Of a stretch of DNA of 64,000 nucleotides, positions 47,904 to 56,310 are shown piece by piece. Source of the DNA: Rouxiella sp. WC2420 (lineage in GTDB: Bacteria; Pseudomonadota; Gammaproteobacteria; Enterobacterales; Enterobacteriaceae); the NCBI RefSeq assembly GCF_041200025.1, contig NZ_CP165628.1:372001-436000 (forward strand), written 5' to 3'. A model generated the notes under the pieces. That model was given only the letters and a program-made list of their open reading frames with translations, made no database searches and had not been told where the DNA came from. The translations under genes were made by a program, and so were the position numbers. Every line of letters begins with the position of its first letter. The first letter of the stretch is position 1.

Positions 47904-48545
47904 ATGACAACTCATATTGAATCACCCGAGCCTTTGAAAACGGCGGGCAGGCCGAAAAAACCGCTTGTCGTTCATACCCTGTGGCTGCGTTTAACTCATT
48001 GGATCAATGCGTTGGCGATACTGATTATGGTCACCAGCGGTTGGCAGATTTACAACGCTTCACCGCTGTTTGCTTTTAATTTCTCGGAAAATCTTACTTT
48101 GGGCGGATGGCTAGGCGGTGGAATTCAGTGGCATTTTGCCGGAATGTGGCTGTTCGGCATCAATGGGGTGTTTTATCTGCTGATGAACATTGTGACTGGT
48201 CGCCTGAAAGCAAAGTTTTTCCCCGTCACTCCTCGGGCAATTCTGGCAGATTTGCTGGCCGCGCTGAAAGGCAAGTTAGCCCATGACGACCTCCGTCATT
48301 ACAACATGGTGCAGCGAGTTGCCTATCTGTTTGTTATGGCTGACGGAATTGTGCTGGTGCTATCGGGGCTGGTGGTGTGGAAATCAGTACAGTTTCCTCT
48401 GCTACGTACGCTAATGGGCGGTTTTGATGCAGCCCGTTATGTGCACTTTTTTGCGATGTCGGCGATGGTAGGTTTTGTCGTTGTGCATTTGATTATGGTG
48501 TTGATGGTTCCGAAAACACTGCTCGCCATGCTTCGTGGACGTTGA
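47904..48545 (+). CDS. Cytochrome b561-type membrane haem protein
   Basis: Probable membrane electron donor for the molybdoenzyme encoded next. 213 residues with four predicted transmembrane segments. Candidate haem-ligand histidines are His24, His32 (HTLWLRLTHWINAL), His77 (WHFAGMW), His181 and His195 (VVVHLIM). It resembles thiosulfate reductase or Ni-hydrogenase b-type cytochromes more than the shorter MsrQ/YedZ family. The ATG at 47904 has AGGAG 6 bases upstream. Confidence 0.85.
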   Translation: MTTHIESPEPLKTAGRPKKPLVVHTLWLRLTHWINALAILIMVTSGWQIYNASPLFAFNFSENLTLGGWLGGGIQWHFAGMWLFGINGVFYLLMNIVTGRLKAKFFPVTPRAILADLLAALKGKLAHDDLRHYNMVQRVAYLFVMADGIVLVLSGLVVWKSVQFPLLRTLMGGFDAARYVHFFAMSAMVGFVVVHLIMVLMVPKTLLAMLRGR

Positions 48546-48555
48546 GGCTTTCGAC

Positions 48556-49347
48556 ATGAAAAAAGACAGCAAAATCATCATTCCTGGAACCGATGCTCAA
48601 GATATTTTGCAGCAGGCGCAGGCTCTGATTGCCCGTAGACTTGATTCCTCCTCCCGTCGCCAGTTTTTGCGCCAAGGGCTGACATTGGGTGGCATGGTGA
48701 TGCTGACCGGTTGCGACATCAGCGATAATCAGAGTGTTGAAAAAGCGCTGGTTTCTATTTCTGGATTCAACGATAGGGTACAGGCATGGCTGTTTGGGGC
48801 AAATCGTCTGGCACCAGAATATACAGAATTGATGATCACCCGGCCGTTTCCTTTTAACGCGTTCTATGGTGAAGAGGATGCACCCGAAGTTGACGGACAA
48901 ACTTATCGCCTGCATTTAGCGGGAAAAGTATTGGATAAATCTAGCTGGTCGCTGCCGCAGCTGTATCAGATGGCGCAGGTTAGCCAAATCACGCGGCATA
49001 TCTGTGTTGAAGGCTGGAGCGCAATCGGTAAGTGGGGAGGCATCCCTTTTTCACAATTTTTAAAGCTTGTGGGGGCGGATCTCAGCGCCAAATATGTAAG
49101 TTTTAAATGTGCTGACGACTATTACACCAGCATCGATATGGCAACCGCGCTACATCCGCAGACCCTACTGGCGCTGACCTATGATGGGCAAATTTTGCCA
49201 CGCAAGTATGGTTTTCCGATGAAGCTTAGAATGCCGACCAAGCTCGGTTACAAGAATCCTAAACATATCAAACTGATTGAAATCACCAATGCCTATCCCG
49301 GCGGTTATTGGGAAGACCAAGGTTACAACTGGTTTGGTGGAAGTTAA
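48556..49347 (+). CDS. Tat-exported molybdopterin oxidoreductase (YedY/MsrP-like), predicted lipoprotein
   Basis: Member of the sulfite oxidase fold family that includes the periplasmic methionine sulfoxide reductase MsrP (YedY). 263 residues, shorter than MsrP (334). Cys150 in HICVEGWSAIGKWGG is the expected Mo ligand, matching CVEAW in MsrP. The twin-arginine motif is SRRQFLRQG (Arg34, Arg35) after a long cytoplasmic n-region. It is followed by a lipobox-like LTG-Cys53 with Asp at +2, which suggests a Tat-exported lipoprotein kept at the inner membrane. The ATG at 48556 has GAGG upstream. The substrate is not proven; methionine sulfoxide is inferred from the Met-rich peptide gene that follows. 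Confidence 0.87.
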   Translation: MKKDSKIIIPGTDAQDILQQAQALIARRLDSSSRRQFLRQGLTLGGMVMLTGCDISDNQSVEKALVSISGFNDRVQAWLFGANRLAPEYTELMITRPFPFNAFYGEEDAPEVDGQTYRLHLAGKVLDKSSWSLPQLYQMAQVSQITRHICVEGWSAIGKWGGIPFSQFLKLVGADLSAKYVSFKCADDYYTSIDMATALHPQTLLALTYDGQILPRKYGFPMKLRMPTKLGYKNPKHIKLIEITNAYPGGYWEDQGYNWFGGS

Positions 49348-49407
49348 TTACAAACGACAACGACCCTGCACACATCGTGCATCTTCTTATAATAACGAGG
49401 AATTACC

Positions 49408-49647
49408 ATGAAAAAGTTAATCGCTGTAATGATCTCTTCAACGCTGATGCTGGGTATGATGGGCGCACATGCCGAAGATACCATGAAGAAACCAATGGCC
49501 AAAAAAGACACCATGGGGATGTCTAAAGACAGCATGTCAAAAACCGACACCAAAATGTCAAAAGACCACATGTCAAAAGACAGCATGGCCAAAGACAAAA
49601 TGAAGAAAGACGAAATGATGAAGAAAAAATCGGCCATGAGCCAATAA
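49408..49647 (+). CDS. Methionine-rich MXKDX-repeat secreted peptide
   Basis: 79 residues. A signal peptide (residues 1-22, ending AHA) is followed by a 57-residue mature part with 12 methionines, rich in Lys, Asp and Ser, built on pentads such as MSKDS, MSKDH and MAKDK. No Cys, Trp, Tyr or Phe occurs in the mature part. This matches the small MXKDX repeat proteins found beside molybdoenzyme/cytochrome pairs. The resemblance to MrpX of Azospira suillum, a Met-rich peptide that scavenges hypochlorite, is strong in composition and context. ACGAGGAATTACC precedes the ATG. It ends the operon before a hairpin. Confidence 0.88.
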   Translation: MKKLIAVMISSTLMLGMMGAHAEDTMKKPMAKKDTMGMSKDSMSKTDTKMSKDHMSKDSMAKDKMKKDEMMKKKSAMSQ

Positions 49648-49661
49648 GCTTTATCCCCCTG

Positions 49662-49690
49662 CGACTCTGGACCCTTAAAGTTCAGAGTCG
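49662..49690 (+). terminator. Terminator-like hairpin after the Met-rich peptide gene
   Basis: GACTCTGGA and TTCAGAGTC form an 8 to 9-base stem with a short loop, followed by GTCTTCTGTTC, a weak T-rich end. It separates this operon from the convergent entD. Confidence 0.65.
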
Positions 49691-49703
49691 TCTTCTGTTC
49701 TAA

Positions 49704-50390
49704 TCAAAAGCGAATAAGCGTCACTATTTTGCCGTCAAGATAGTGCCATTGGCCGTTAAAAGTCATGCCGGCTGGAAGTGTGGCCGTCAAAGGTTGCGCC
49801 AGCTGTAAAGTAAAACGTTGGGTCTGCGGGGAGAGCATGGTGATGTGCGCCGTAGAAAATTCAAAGTATTCTCCTACGTGGCGGAACAGCGCTTTAAACA
49901 AACTCTCTTTGGCCGAGAAGATAATCGTCAATGCCTCTTCTACTGAAAGGGTCGCCTGGCGCAGCAGTCCATATTCTTCACGCTGTATCACCCCATCGAT
50001 TACTTCTTCGGTTTGTTTAGAAGAAAGCACTGATTCAATATCAATTCCTAATCCGCAAAGCCGCCCCGAATCTTTCGCCACCGCCGCCAATGCCAGATTC
50101 GCGGTGTGGCTAATCGAACCTATTATTCCCTCCGGCCACAGCGGCTGGCGATGCGACCCCACGGCCAGCAGCCGAGCCTCACAGTTAAGTCCGCGCAAGG
50201 CTTCCCGGGCGGCCAACCGGCCCGCGAGATGCTCGGCTTTACGCTGAGGCACGGCGCGAACCAATGTCTGATAATGAGGCAAAATCAGTAAATCCTCAGA
50301 CTCCAGCGTATTGACATCGTAATGGGTGACGATAATGCGCTGTGTCACAGTCGGTAATGTCAGGTCGATAAAAGAGAATCTCGTTTTCAT
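49704..50390 (-). CDS. entD: Enterobactin synthase phosphopantetheinyl transferase EntD
   Basis: Adds the 4'-phosphopantetheine arm from CoA to the carrier domains of EntB and EntF. 228 residues. The family motifs are present: GSISHT, LGIDIES and FSAKESLFKALF. The start at 50390 is a clear ATG. In E. coli, entD is followed by fepA; here the next gene on this strand is not fepA. It shares the Fur-controlled divergent promoter region with fes. Confidence 0.95.
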   Translation of the reverse strand: MKTRFSFIDLTLPTVTQRIIVTHYDVNTLESEDLLILPHYQTLVRAVPQRKAEHLAGRLAAREALRGLNCEARLLAVGSHRQPLWPEGIIGSISHTANLALAAVAKDSGRLCGLGIDIESVLSSKQTEEVIDGVIQREEYGLLRQATLSVEEALTIIFSAKESLFKALFRHVGEYFEFSTAHITMLSPQTQRFTLQLAQPLTATLPAGMTFNGQWHYLDGKIVTLIRF

Positions 50391-50441
50391 GGATAAATGG
50401 AAAAGTCGGCCCTGTTTGTAGGGTTTTCACTCTATTGCAAA

Positions 50442-50456
50442 TGAAAATAATTATCA
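50442..50456. promoter_or_regulatory. Fur box, entD-fes divergent promoter
   Basis: Matches the 7-1-7 Fur consensus at 13 of 14 specified positions (TGAAAATAATTATCA). It lies in the 177-base gap between entD and fes, the classic position for Fe-dependent repression of both. Confidence 0.85.
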
Positions 50457-50567
50457 ATACACTTATTTGCCACCTCGTTGAGGTTATAAACGCTTAAAGA
50501 AGTTAACCACTTCAAGGCATAGCCAGCCTTAGTTAATCACTATGTAGCCACAATAAGAGAAAGTGTT

Positions 50568-51935
50568 TTGAAACCAGATTGTTTAGACACACTGTCCCTC
50601 TCAGCGAGCCATACGCTGTTAAACAGTAAGCACGCAGGAAGCAACGGATGGTGGCTTGAAGTCGCCCGTAGGGGTACACCGTGGGTTGAATCTTCAGGCA
50701 AAGGGCGGTGCAAGGTCACCTTTTTTTGGCGTGATCCTCACGGCAGCGAGTTCACCTCCGCATATCAACGGGTCTGGATCAACATTAACTGCCTGACCGA
50801 CCACCATCAGTCTTCGCCGCCGCAAAGTTTGCAGCGCCTGAATGGCACTGATGTCTGGTATTGGCAAATTGAACTTAAATCAGACTGGCGCGGCAGCTAC
50901 AGTTTTATTCCCAGCGAAGAGAGTCAACCTTTCACCACACAGGCCGACGATGCCTTTGGGCAGATGTTTGCCGTGCGCAGCTGGTGGCGCAGCAATTTCG
51001 CCAACGCCAGTCATGATTTGCTTAACCCCACCCGCAGCTGGACAGGGGCGAAAGGCCATGCTCTGTCCGGCGTCAGTTTGCCAGATGCTCCTGCGCAACC
51101 GGCTTGGCGTGATTATGACAGCTATGGCACCTCCAGCGGGCGCTGCGTGCCTGCGCCACCGGCAAAACTCCAGCGTTTTTCCTGGAACAGCGCGCGTTTA
51201 GGCAACCAGCGTGACGTGTGGATTTATACCACCGGCGACGGCGTTGAGCTGTCATCCCGTCCGCTGGCTATCTTGCTTGATGGGCAATTCTGGTCACAAA
51301 AAATGCCTCTTTGGGAACCGCTGCTGCAACAAACGGCGCAGGGCAACTTGCCGCAGGCCGTATATGTGTTGATTGAAGTGATTGATAGCCAGCATCGCAG
51401 CCAGGAGCTGACCTGTAATCCCGAATTCTGGTTGGCGGTGCAGCAAGAGTTGCTGCCCGAAGTGGCGAAACTGGCACCGCACAGCGATAACGCCGCAAAA
51501 ACCGTAGTTGCCGGGCAAAGTTTTGGTGGCCTGTCTTCACTTTATGCAGGCCTCAACTGGCCGCAGCGTTTCGGCTGCGTATTGTCGCAGTCGGGATCGT
51601 TTTGGTGGCCGCGTCGCGATATGTTGCAGCTGGAAGAGATCCCCGAAGATGCTTGTTGGCTGCCAAAGCAAATAGAAAAGGGATTGGGCCGTGAAAGTGC
51701 GCTGCGAATCTTCATGCAGGCCGGTCGCCACGAAAGGCTGATCCACCGGGTTAATGACAACCTGGCCGTAATGCTCGGTGATTCTCGACATAGCTTGCAA
51801 TATCAGGTCGTTGAAGGTGGACACGACGCTTTGTGCTGGCGCGGGGGTTTGCTCGATGGACTGCAGGCGCTGTGGGCCGATGAATTCACCTCACCATCTT
51901 ATTTCTTGGCAGGAGCCGATGATGGAAAAGCTTAA
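50568..51935 (+). CDS. fes: Enterobactin esterase Fes
   Basis: Cytoplasmic esterase that hydrolyses the trilactone of imported ferric enterobactin so iron can be released. 455 residues. An N-terminal Ig-like Fes domain precedes the alpha/beta hydrolase domain with nucleophile GQSFGGL and the catalytic histidine in GGHDALCWRGG. Start is TTG at 50568, with AAGAGAAAG upstream; no ATG fits the N-terminus better. First gene of fes-ybdZ-entF. It overlaps ybdZ by 14 bases. Confidence 0.94.
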   Translation: MKPDCLDTLSLSASHTLLNSKHAGSNGWWLEVARRGTPWVESSGKGRCKVTFFWRDPHGSEFTSAYQRVWININCLTDHHQSSPPQSLQRLNGTDVWYWQIELKSDWRGSYSFIPSEESQPFTTQADDAFGQMFAVRSWWRSNFANASHDLLNPTRSWTGAKGHALSGVSLPDAPAQPAWRDYDSYGTSSGRCVPAPPAKLQRFSWNSARLGNQRDVWIYTTGDGVELSSRPLAILLDGQFWSQKMPLWEPLLQQTAQGNLPQAVYVLIEVIDSQHRSQELTCNPEFWLAVQQELLPEVAKLAPHSDNAAKTVVAGQSFGGLSSLYAGLNWPQRFGCVLSQSGSFWWPRRDMLQLEEIPEDACWLPKQIEKGLGRESALRIFMQAGRHERLIHRVNDNLAVMLGDSRHSLQYQVVEGGHDALCWRGGLLDGLQALWADEFTSPSYFLAGADDGKA

Positions 51936-52131
51936 CCCTTTCGATGACGAACAGCAGCGCAGCCTGATACTGCAAAATGACCAGCAACAATACAGCCTGT
52001 GGCCCGATTTCAGCACGGTGCCGCCGGGGTGGCAGCCGGTTTTCGGCCCTGCCGAGCGCGCCGATTGTATTGCCTGGCTGGAAAGCCATTGGCGGGACAT
52101 GCGGCCAACCGCGCAGCGCGCCGCTTCATAA
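51922..52131 (+). CDS. ybdZ: MbtH-like protein YbdZ
   Basis: Small partner that binds and activates the EntF adenylation domain. 69 residues with the NPFDDEQ and SLWPDFSTVPPGW motifs and the conserved CIAWLESHWRDMRP C-terminus. The ATG at 51922 has AGGAG 6 bases upstream; the adjacent ATG at 51919 is too close to it. The gene overlaps the end of fes. Confidence 0.94.
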   Translation: MEKLNPFDDEQQRSLILQNDQQQYSLWPDFSTVPPGWQPVFGPAERADCIAWLESHWRDMRPTAQRAAS

Positions 52132-52207
52132 TTGCGCCATAGCCGCCGAAGGATACGGCAGAGGCTAATCATCCTCGGCACAGAGTTTATTTTTCAGGAG
52201 TATCAGG

Positions 52208-55200
52208 GTGCAAGACATCACTTCAAAGCTACAAATATCGCAGCCGCAGAGCTTAAAATCGCGGACTTCACAAGATACTTCCTCCCGCCGCGATGCCATG
52301 CCGCTGGTGGCCGCACAGCCGGGCATTTGGGTTGCCGATCAGCTTTCTCCCCACGATAACGCCTATGCAGTGGCCCACTATATTGAACTTGTCGGCGAGA
52401 TTGACCGTGAAATTCTGCTGCAAGCTATCGCTCAGGGACTGTCCGAAGCCGATACTTTGCGTATGCGCTTTGAAGAGCACGACGGAGTGCCGATGCAGTG
52501 GTATGACCGCGCCACCGCGATCCCGGCGGTGGAGTGTGTCGATCTTTGCGATCGCGCCTCGTTGAATATCTCCGCTCAGCCTGATCGACAAAGTCAGAGT
52601 CAGGATCACGCCGCGCTGGCGTTAATGCATGAGGATCTTAATGGCCAGTTACGCGTTGCCGATGGCGGGCCGCTGTTGCGTCATATTCTGATCCGCGTCG
52701 CGCAAAACCGCTGGTTTTGGTATCAGCGTTATCATCACGTTATCGTCGATGCGTTCAGCTTTAACGCCATCACACGCCGAATTGCCCACCTTTATACCGC
52801 CCTTTGCCAGCAAACCATGCCGGAACCAGCATCTTTCGTGGCGTTTCGCGACGTGGTTGAAGAGTATCAGCGGTACGAACAATCCGCCGCCTGCCAGCGA
52901 GATAAACAGTTTTGGCTGGAGAAAGCGCGCCAGTCGCCGCCAGCGGCCAGCCTTAGTCCGCTTCCGTTAGCGGGGCAGACGCCAACTACGCATATTTTCC
53001 GTCTGTCACAGAGCTGCGATCGCCAACAGTTTGCCCAGTTGATTGTGGCCGGAGAGGCGCACAAGTTGACGCCTGCCGATATGGCGCTGGGACTGGTTGC
53101 GCTGTGGGTGTCCCGTTTGAGCGGGCAAAGTGCATTTACTGCCGGATTTATCTTTATGCGCCGAATGGGTTCTGTCGCGCTTTGTGCCACGGGTCCGGTG
53201 ATTAACGTATTGCCGGTGGCCTTTAATGTAGAGCCGCAGCATACGCTGCTAGAAGTGGCGATTGAGGTGGCTCGTGAGCTGAAAAAGGCCCGTCGCCATC
53301 AGCGCTACGACGCGGAACAGATCCAGCGCGACGTCGGAGGCGTGGGTGATGAAAAGCCGATGTACGGCACGGTTTTCAACTTCAAGATGTTCGACTTCCG
53401 ACTTGATTTCAATGGCATAAATGGTGTTACACACGAGTTGTCGTCTGGCCCGGTGCGTGATCTGGAAATCGCCCTGTATATCGATGAGTCCGGGCAACTG
53501 ACAGTCGATGTGCTGGCGAACGCCGAACGTTATCAGCAGCAGGAGATTGAAGCACATTTACAACGTTTGCCACTCTTGCTTGGTCAGTTTGCCGCGAATC
53601 CCGCTTTGCTCTCGGGTGATGCAGAGATGTTGACGGCCGCCGATCGTGAACTGATTACACGGGTGAACGACACCGCTTTCCCGCTGGCCGAGAACACCTT
53701 GAATCGGTTATTGCAACAGCAGTCTGAGGCGACGCCGCACGCCCCGGCGCTGGCTGATGAGCAGCACCAATTAAATTATCGTGAAACGCGCCAGCAGGTT
53801 GTGGCTCTGGCGCAGCGGTTGATTGAGCAGGGCGTTGCAGCGGGGGATATCGTAGCCGTGGCGTTGCCTCGTTCAGTCTTTCTCTCACTGGCATTGATGG
53901 CGATTGTCGAGGTCGGAGCGGCTTATCTGCCGATGGACACCAGTTATCCTGACGATCGCCTGGCGATGATGCTGGAAGACGCCTCTCCGCGCCTAATCAT
54001 CACTGACAACAGCCAGCTGTCACGTTTCGCTCATAAAGGCAACGTGATGATTTACGATAGTTTATTAGACCTGAGATCAGATTTACCTCAGGAATTTAAG
54101 GGACCTTCAGAAAATCATCCGGCTTATCTCATCTTTACTTCAGGTTCGACCGGCAGGCCGAAAGGCGTGGTGGTGGGTCATCAGGCGATCGTTAACCGAC
54201 TGCTGTGGATGCAAAACCAGTATCCGCTGGGCTGCGACGACGTAGTGCTGCAAAAAACGCCGAGCAGTTTTGATGTTTCGGTGTGGGAATTCTTCTGGCC
54301 GCTCGTTGTCGGCGCGAAACTATTCATGGCACCTCCTGAGGCGCACCGCGACCCGGAACAGCTCCAGCAGCTGATCGCCGCCCATCAGGTTACTACCTTG
54401 CACTTTGTCCCATCAATGCTCGCGGCCTTTGTCAGCACGCTGGAAGAGGCTGAATCTTTGAGAAATTGTGCCTCGCTGCGTCAGGTTTTTTGCAGCGGTG
54501 AAGCCTTGCCCGCTGAACTTTGCCGCCTGTGGCAGCGCCGTACCGGTGTGGCTTTGCACAACCTTTATGGTCCGACCGAGGCGGCGGTTGATGTGAGCTA
54601 TCACCCAGCCTGGAGTGAATCTTTAGCCGCAGTGCGCGGCGCGAATGTGCCTATTGGTTTGCCGGTCTGGAATACTGGTTTGCGCATTCTCGACGCACGT
54701 CTGCAACCGGTGCCGCCGGGTATTGCCGGAGATTTGTACCTGACCGGTGTACAGTTGGCGCACGGTTATCTGGCACGGCCTGACCTCACGGCCAGCCGTT
54801 TTGTTGCCGATCCGCTGGGCCAGGGAGGCCGGATGTATCGCACCGGTGACGTGGCGCGTTGGCTGCCGTCCGGTGCGGTGGAATATCTGGGGCGCAGTGA
54901 CTTTCAGCTGAAGATCCGCGGCCAGCGCATCGAGCTCGCGGATATCGATCACGCGCTGCTTTCGCTGCCGGGCATTGTTCAGGCGGTGACCCACGCTATG
55001 GCGCTGGGCAATGGCGGGCAAGAGGCGACCAGTGGCGATGCGCGTCAGCTGGTGGGTTATCTGGTGGCGCAACCCGGTGTCCGTTTGGATACTGCGGCTC
55101 TGCGCGGACAGCTCGCCGATCTTCTCCCTCCGCACATGGTGCCGGTGGCGCTGGTCGAGTTGCCAGATTTGCCGCTGAGTGCGAATGGCAAGCTAGACCG

Positions 55201-56236
55201 TAAAGCCTTACCTCAGCCCGAGGCGCAGCAGCAGACGGCAGGCCGTGAACCCGAAGCGGGGCTTGAAACCCTGATTGCTCGCGCGGTTGCGGGTTTGCTA
55301 AATCGTGAGACTGTGTATGCCGACGACGATTTCTTTGCGCTCGGCGGTCATTCGCTATTGGCGATGCGCCTGGCCGCGCAGCTGCGTCGTGAGCTGGAGC
55401 GCCCGGTTAGCGTCGGGCAAATTATGGTGGCATCAAAAGTTGAACAGCTTGCGGCGCTGCTTGGCGAAAAACAAAGTCAGGCCGAGGTTGATAACTGCGG
55501 ATTCGAGGCGGTATTACCGCTACGCAGTGGTAAGGGGCCTGTCCTGTTCTGTTTGCATCCGGCCTCTGGTTTTTCCTGGCAGTTCAGTGTGTTGCCGCGT
55601 TACATCGACCAGCAATGGTCAGTGGTCGGTATTCAGTCGCCTCACCCAGACGGGCCGCTGTGCTCAAGTCAAAACATGGATCAGGTGTGCGACGCGCATC
55701 TGCAAACCGTGTTGAGCGTGCAGCCGCACGGCCCGTATCATTTTATCGGCTACTCCCTGGGCGGGACGCTGGCGCAGGGAATTGCCGCGCGTTTGCAGGC
55801 TCGCGGAGAAGAGGTTGCTTTCCTCGGCCTGCTCGATACCTATCCACCCGAAACGCAAAACTGGGACGTGATGCTTGACGACAACGTGCTTAAAGAGATC
55901 CAGCGCGAGCGGCAGCAATTTATTGCGGTTTCAGAAGAGGCGCTGGACCCCGCCGATAGCGGCGATAAAAGTGGCATGTTTGATAAAATCGAGGCCAACT
56001 ACGCCGACTCGGTGCGATTGCTGTCGGCGACTCGCACCGCGTATTTTAACGGGCAGGCGACGCTTTTTGTGGCGAAAAGAACCCTGCAGGCCGGCATGGA
56101 CGTGCAGCAGACTTGGTCAGAGTATGTCAACGCGTTGCAGGTTCACGAGCTGGACTGTGCGCACGTCGATATTGTCTCGCCTGCGTCGTTTAAGGTATTA
56201 GGACCGCTGCTCAACAGGCTCCTGCGCGCACTCTAA
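52208..56236 (+). CDS. entF: Enterobactin synthase component F (NRPS)
   Basis: Activates serine, condenses it with 2,3-dihydroxybenzoate carried by EntB, and its thioesterase releases the cyclic trimer. 1342 residues (E. coli 1293). Domains are condensation (about 30-450; HHVIVDA at 176-182), adenylation (about 480-970; FTSGSTGRPKGVVVG near 645), carrier (GGHSLL, phosphopantetheine Ser1049) and thioesterase (GYSLGG Ser1183, His1319). The C-domain motif reads HHxxxDA where E. coli has HHxxxDG. Start GTG 52208 has AGGAG 7 bases upstream and adds about 25 residues compared with E. coli; an internal ATG at 52298 lacks a ribosome-binding site. Confidence 0.96.
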   Translation: MQDITSKLQISQPQSLKSRTSQDTSSRRDAMPLVAAQPGIWVADQLSPHDNAYAVAHYIELVGEIDREILLQAIAQGLSEADTLRMRFEEHDGVPMQWYDRATAIPAVECVDLCDRASLNISAQPDRQSQSQDHAALALMHEDLNGQLRVADGGPLLRHILIRVAQNRWFWYQRYHHVIVDAFSFNAITRRIAHLYTALCQQTMPEPASFVAFRDVVEEYQRYEQSAACQRDKQFWLEKARQSPPAASLSPLPLAGQTPTTHIFRLSQSCDRQQFAQLIVAGEAHKLTPADMALGLVALWVSRLSGQSAFTAGFIFMRRMGSVALCATGPVINVLPVAFNVEPQHTLLEVAIEVARELKKARRHQRYDAEQIQRDVGGVGDEKPMYGTVFNFKMFDFRLDFNGINGVTHELSSGPVRDLEIALYIDESGQLTVDVLANAERYQQQEIEAHLQRLPLLLGQFAANPALLSGDAEMLTAADRELITRVNDTAFPLAENTLNRLLQQQSEATPHAPALADEQHQLNYRETRQQVVALAQRLIEQGVAAGDIVAVALPRSVFLSLALMAIVEVGAAYLPMDTSYPDDRLAMMLEDASPRLIITDNSQLSRFAHKGNVMIYDSLLDLRSDLPQEFKGPSENHPAYLIFTSGSTGRPKGVVVGHQAIVNRLLWMQNQYPLGCDDVVLQKTPSSFDVSVWEFFWPLVVGAKLFMAPPEAHRDPEQLQQLIAAHQVTTLHFVPSMLAAFVSTLEEAESLRNCASLRQVFCSGEALPAELCRLWQRRTGVALHNLYGPTEAAVDVSYHPAWSESLAAVRGANVPIGLPVWNTGLRILDARLQPVPPGIAGDLYLTGVQLAHGYLARPDLTASRFVADPLGQGGRMYRTGDVARWLPSGAVEYLGRSDFQLKIRGQRIELADIDHALLSLPGIVQAVTHAMALGNGGQEATSGDARQLVGYLVAQPGVRLDTAALRGQLADLLPPHMVPVALVELPDLPLSANGKLDRKALPQPEAQQQTAGREPEAGLETLIARAVAGLLNRETVYADDDFFALGGHSLLAMRLAAQLRRELERPVSVGQIMVASKVEQLAALLGEKQSQAEVDNCGFEAVLPLRSGKGPVLFCLHPASGFSWQFSVLPRYIDQQWSVVGIQSPHPDGPLCSSQNMDQVCDAHLQTVLSVQPHGPYHFIGYSLGGTLAQGIAARLQARGEEVAFLGLLDTYPPETQNWDVMLDDNVLKEIQRERQQFIAVSEEALDPADSGDKSGMFDKIEANYADSVRLLSATRTAYFNGQATLFVAKRTLQAGMDVQQTWSEYVNALQVHELDCAHVDIVSPASFKVLGPLLNRLLRAL

Positions 56237-56310
56237 ATACCTTTCATCTTTCACGCTGCGGCGAAGTCTGATTCGCTGTAGCGTGAAATCTATTGAGGGT
56301 AAATTTTTAA

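Noticed and set aside
49662-49703. Possible attachment site or mobile-element boundary between the Met-rich peptide gene and entD
   Set aside because: No repeats, integrase or tRNA; only a hairpin between convergent genes.
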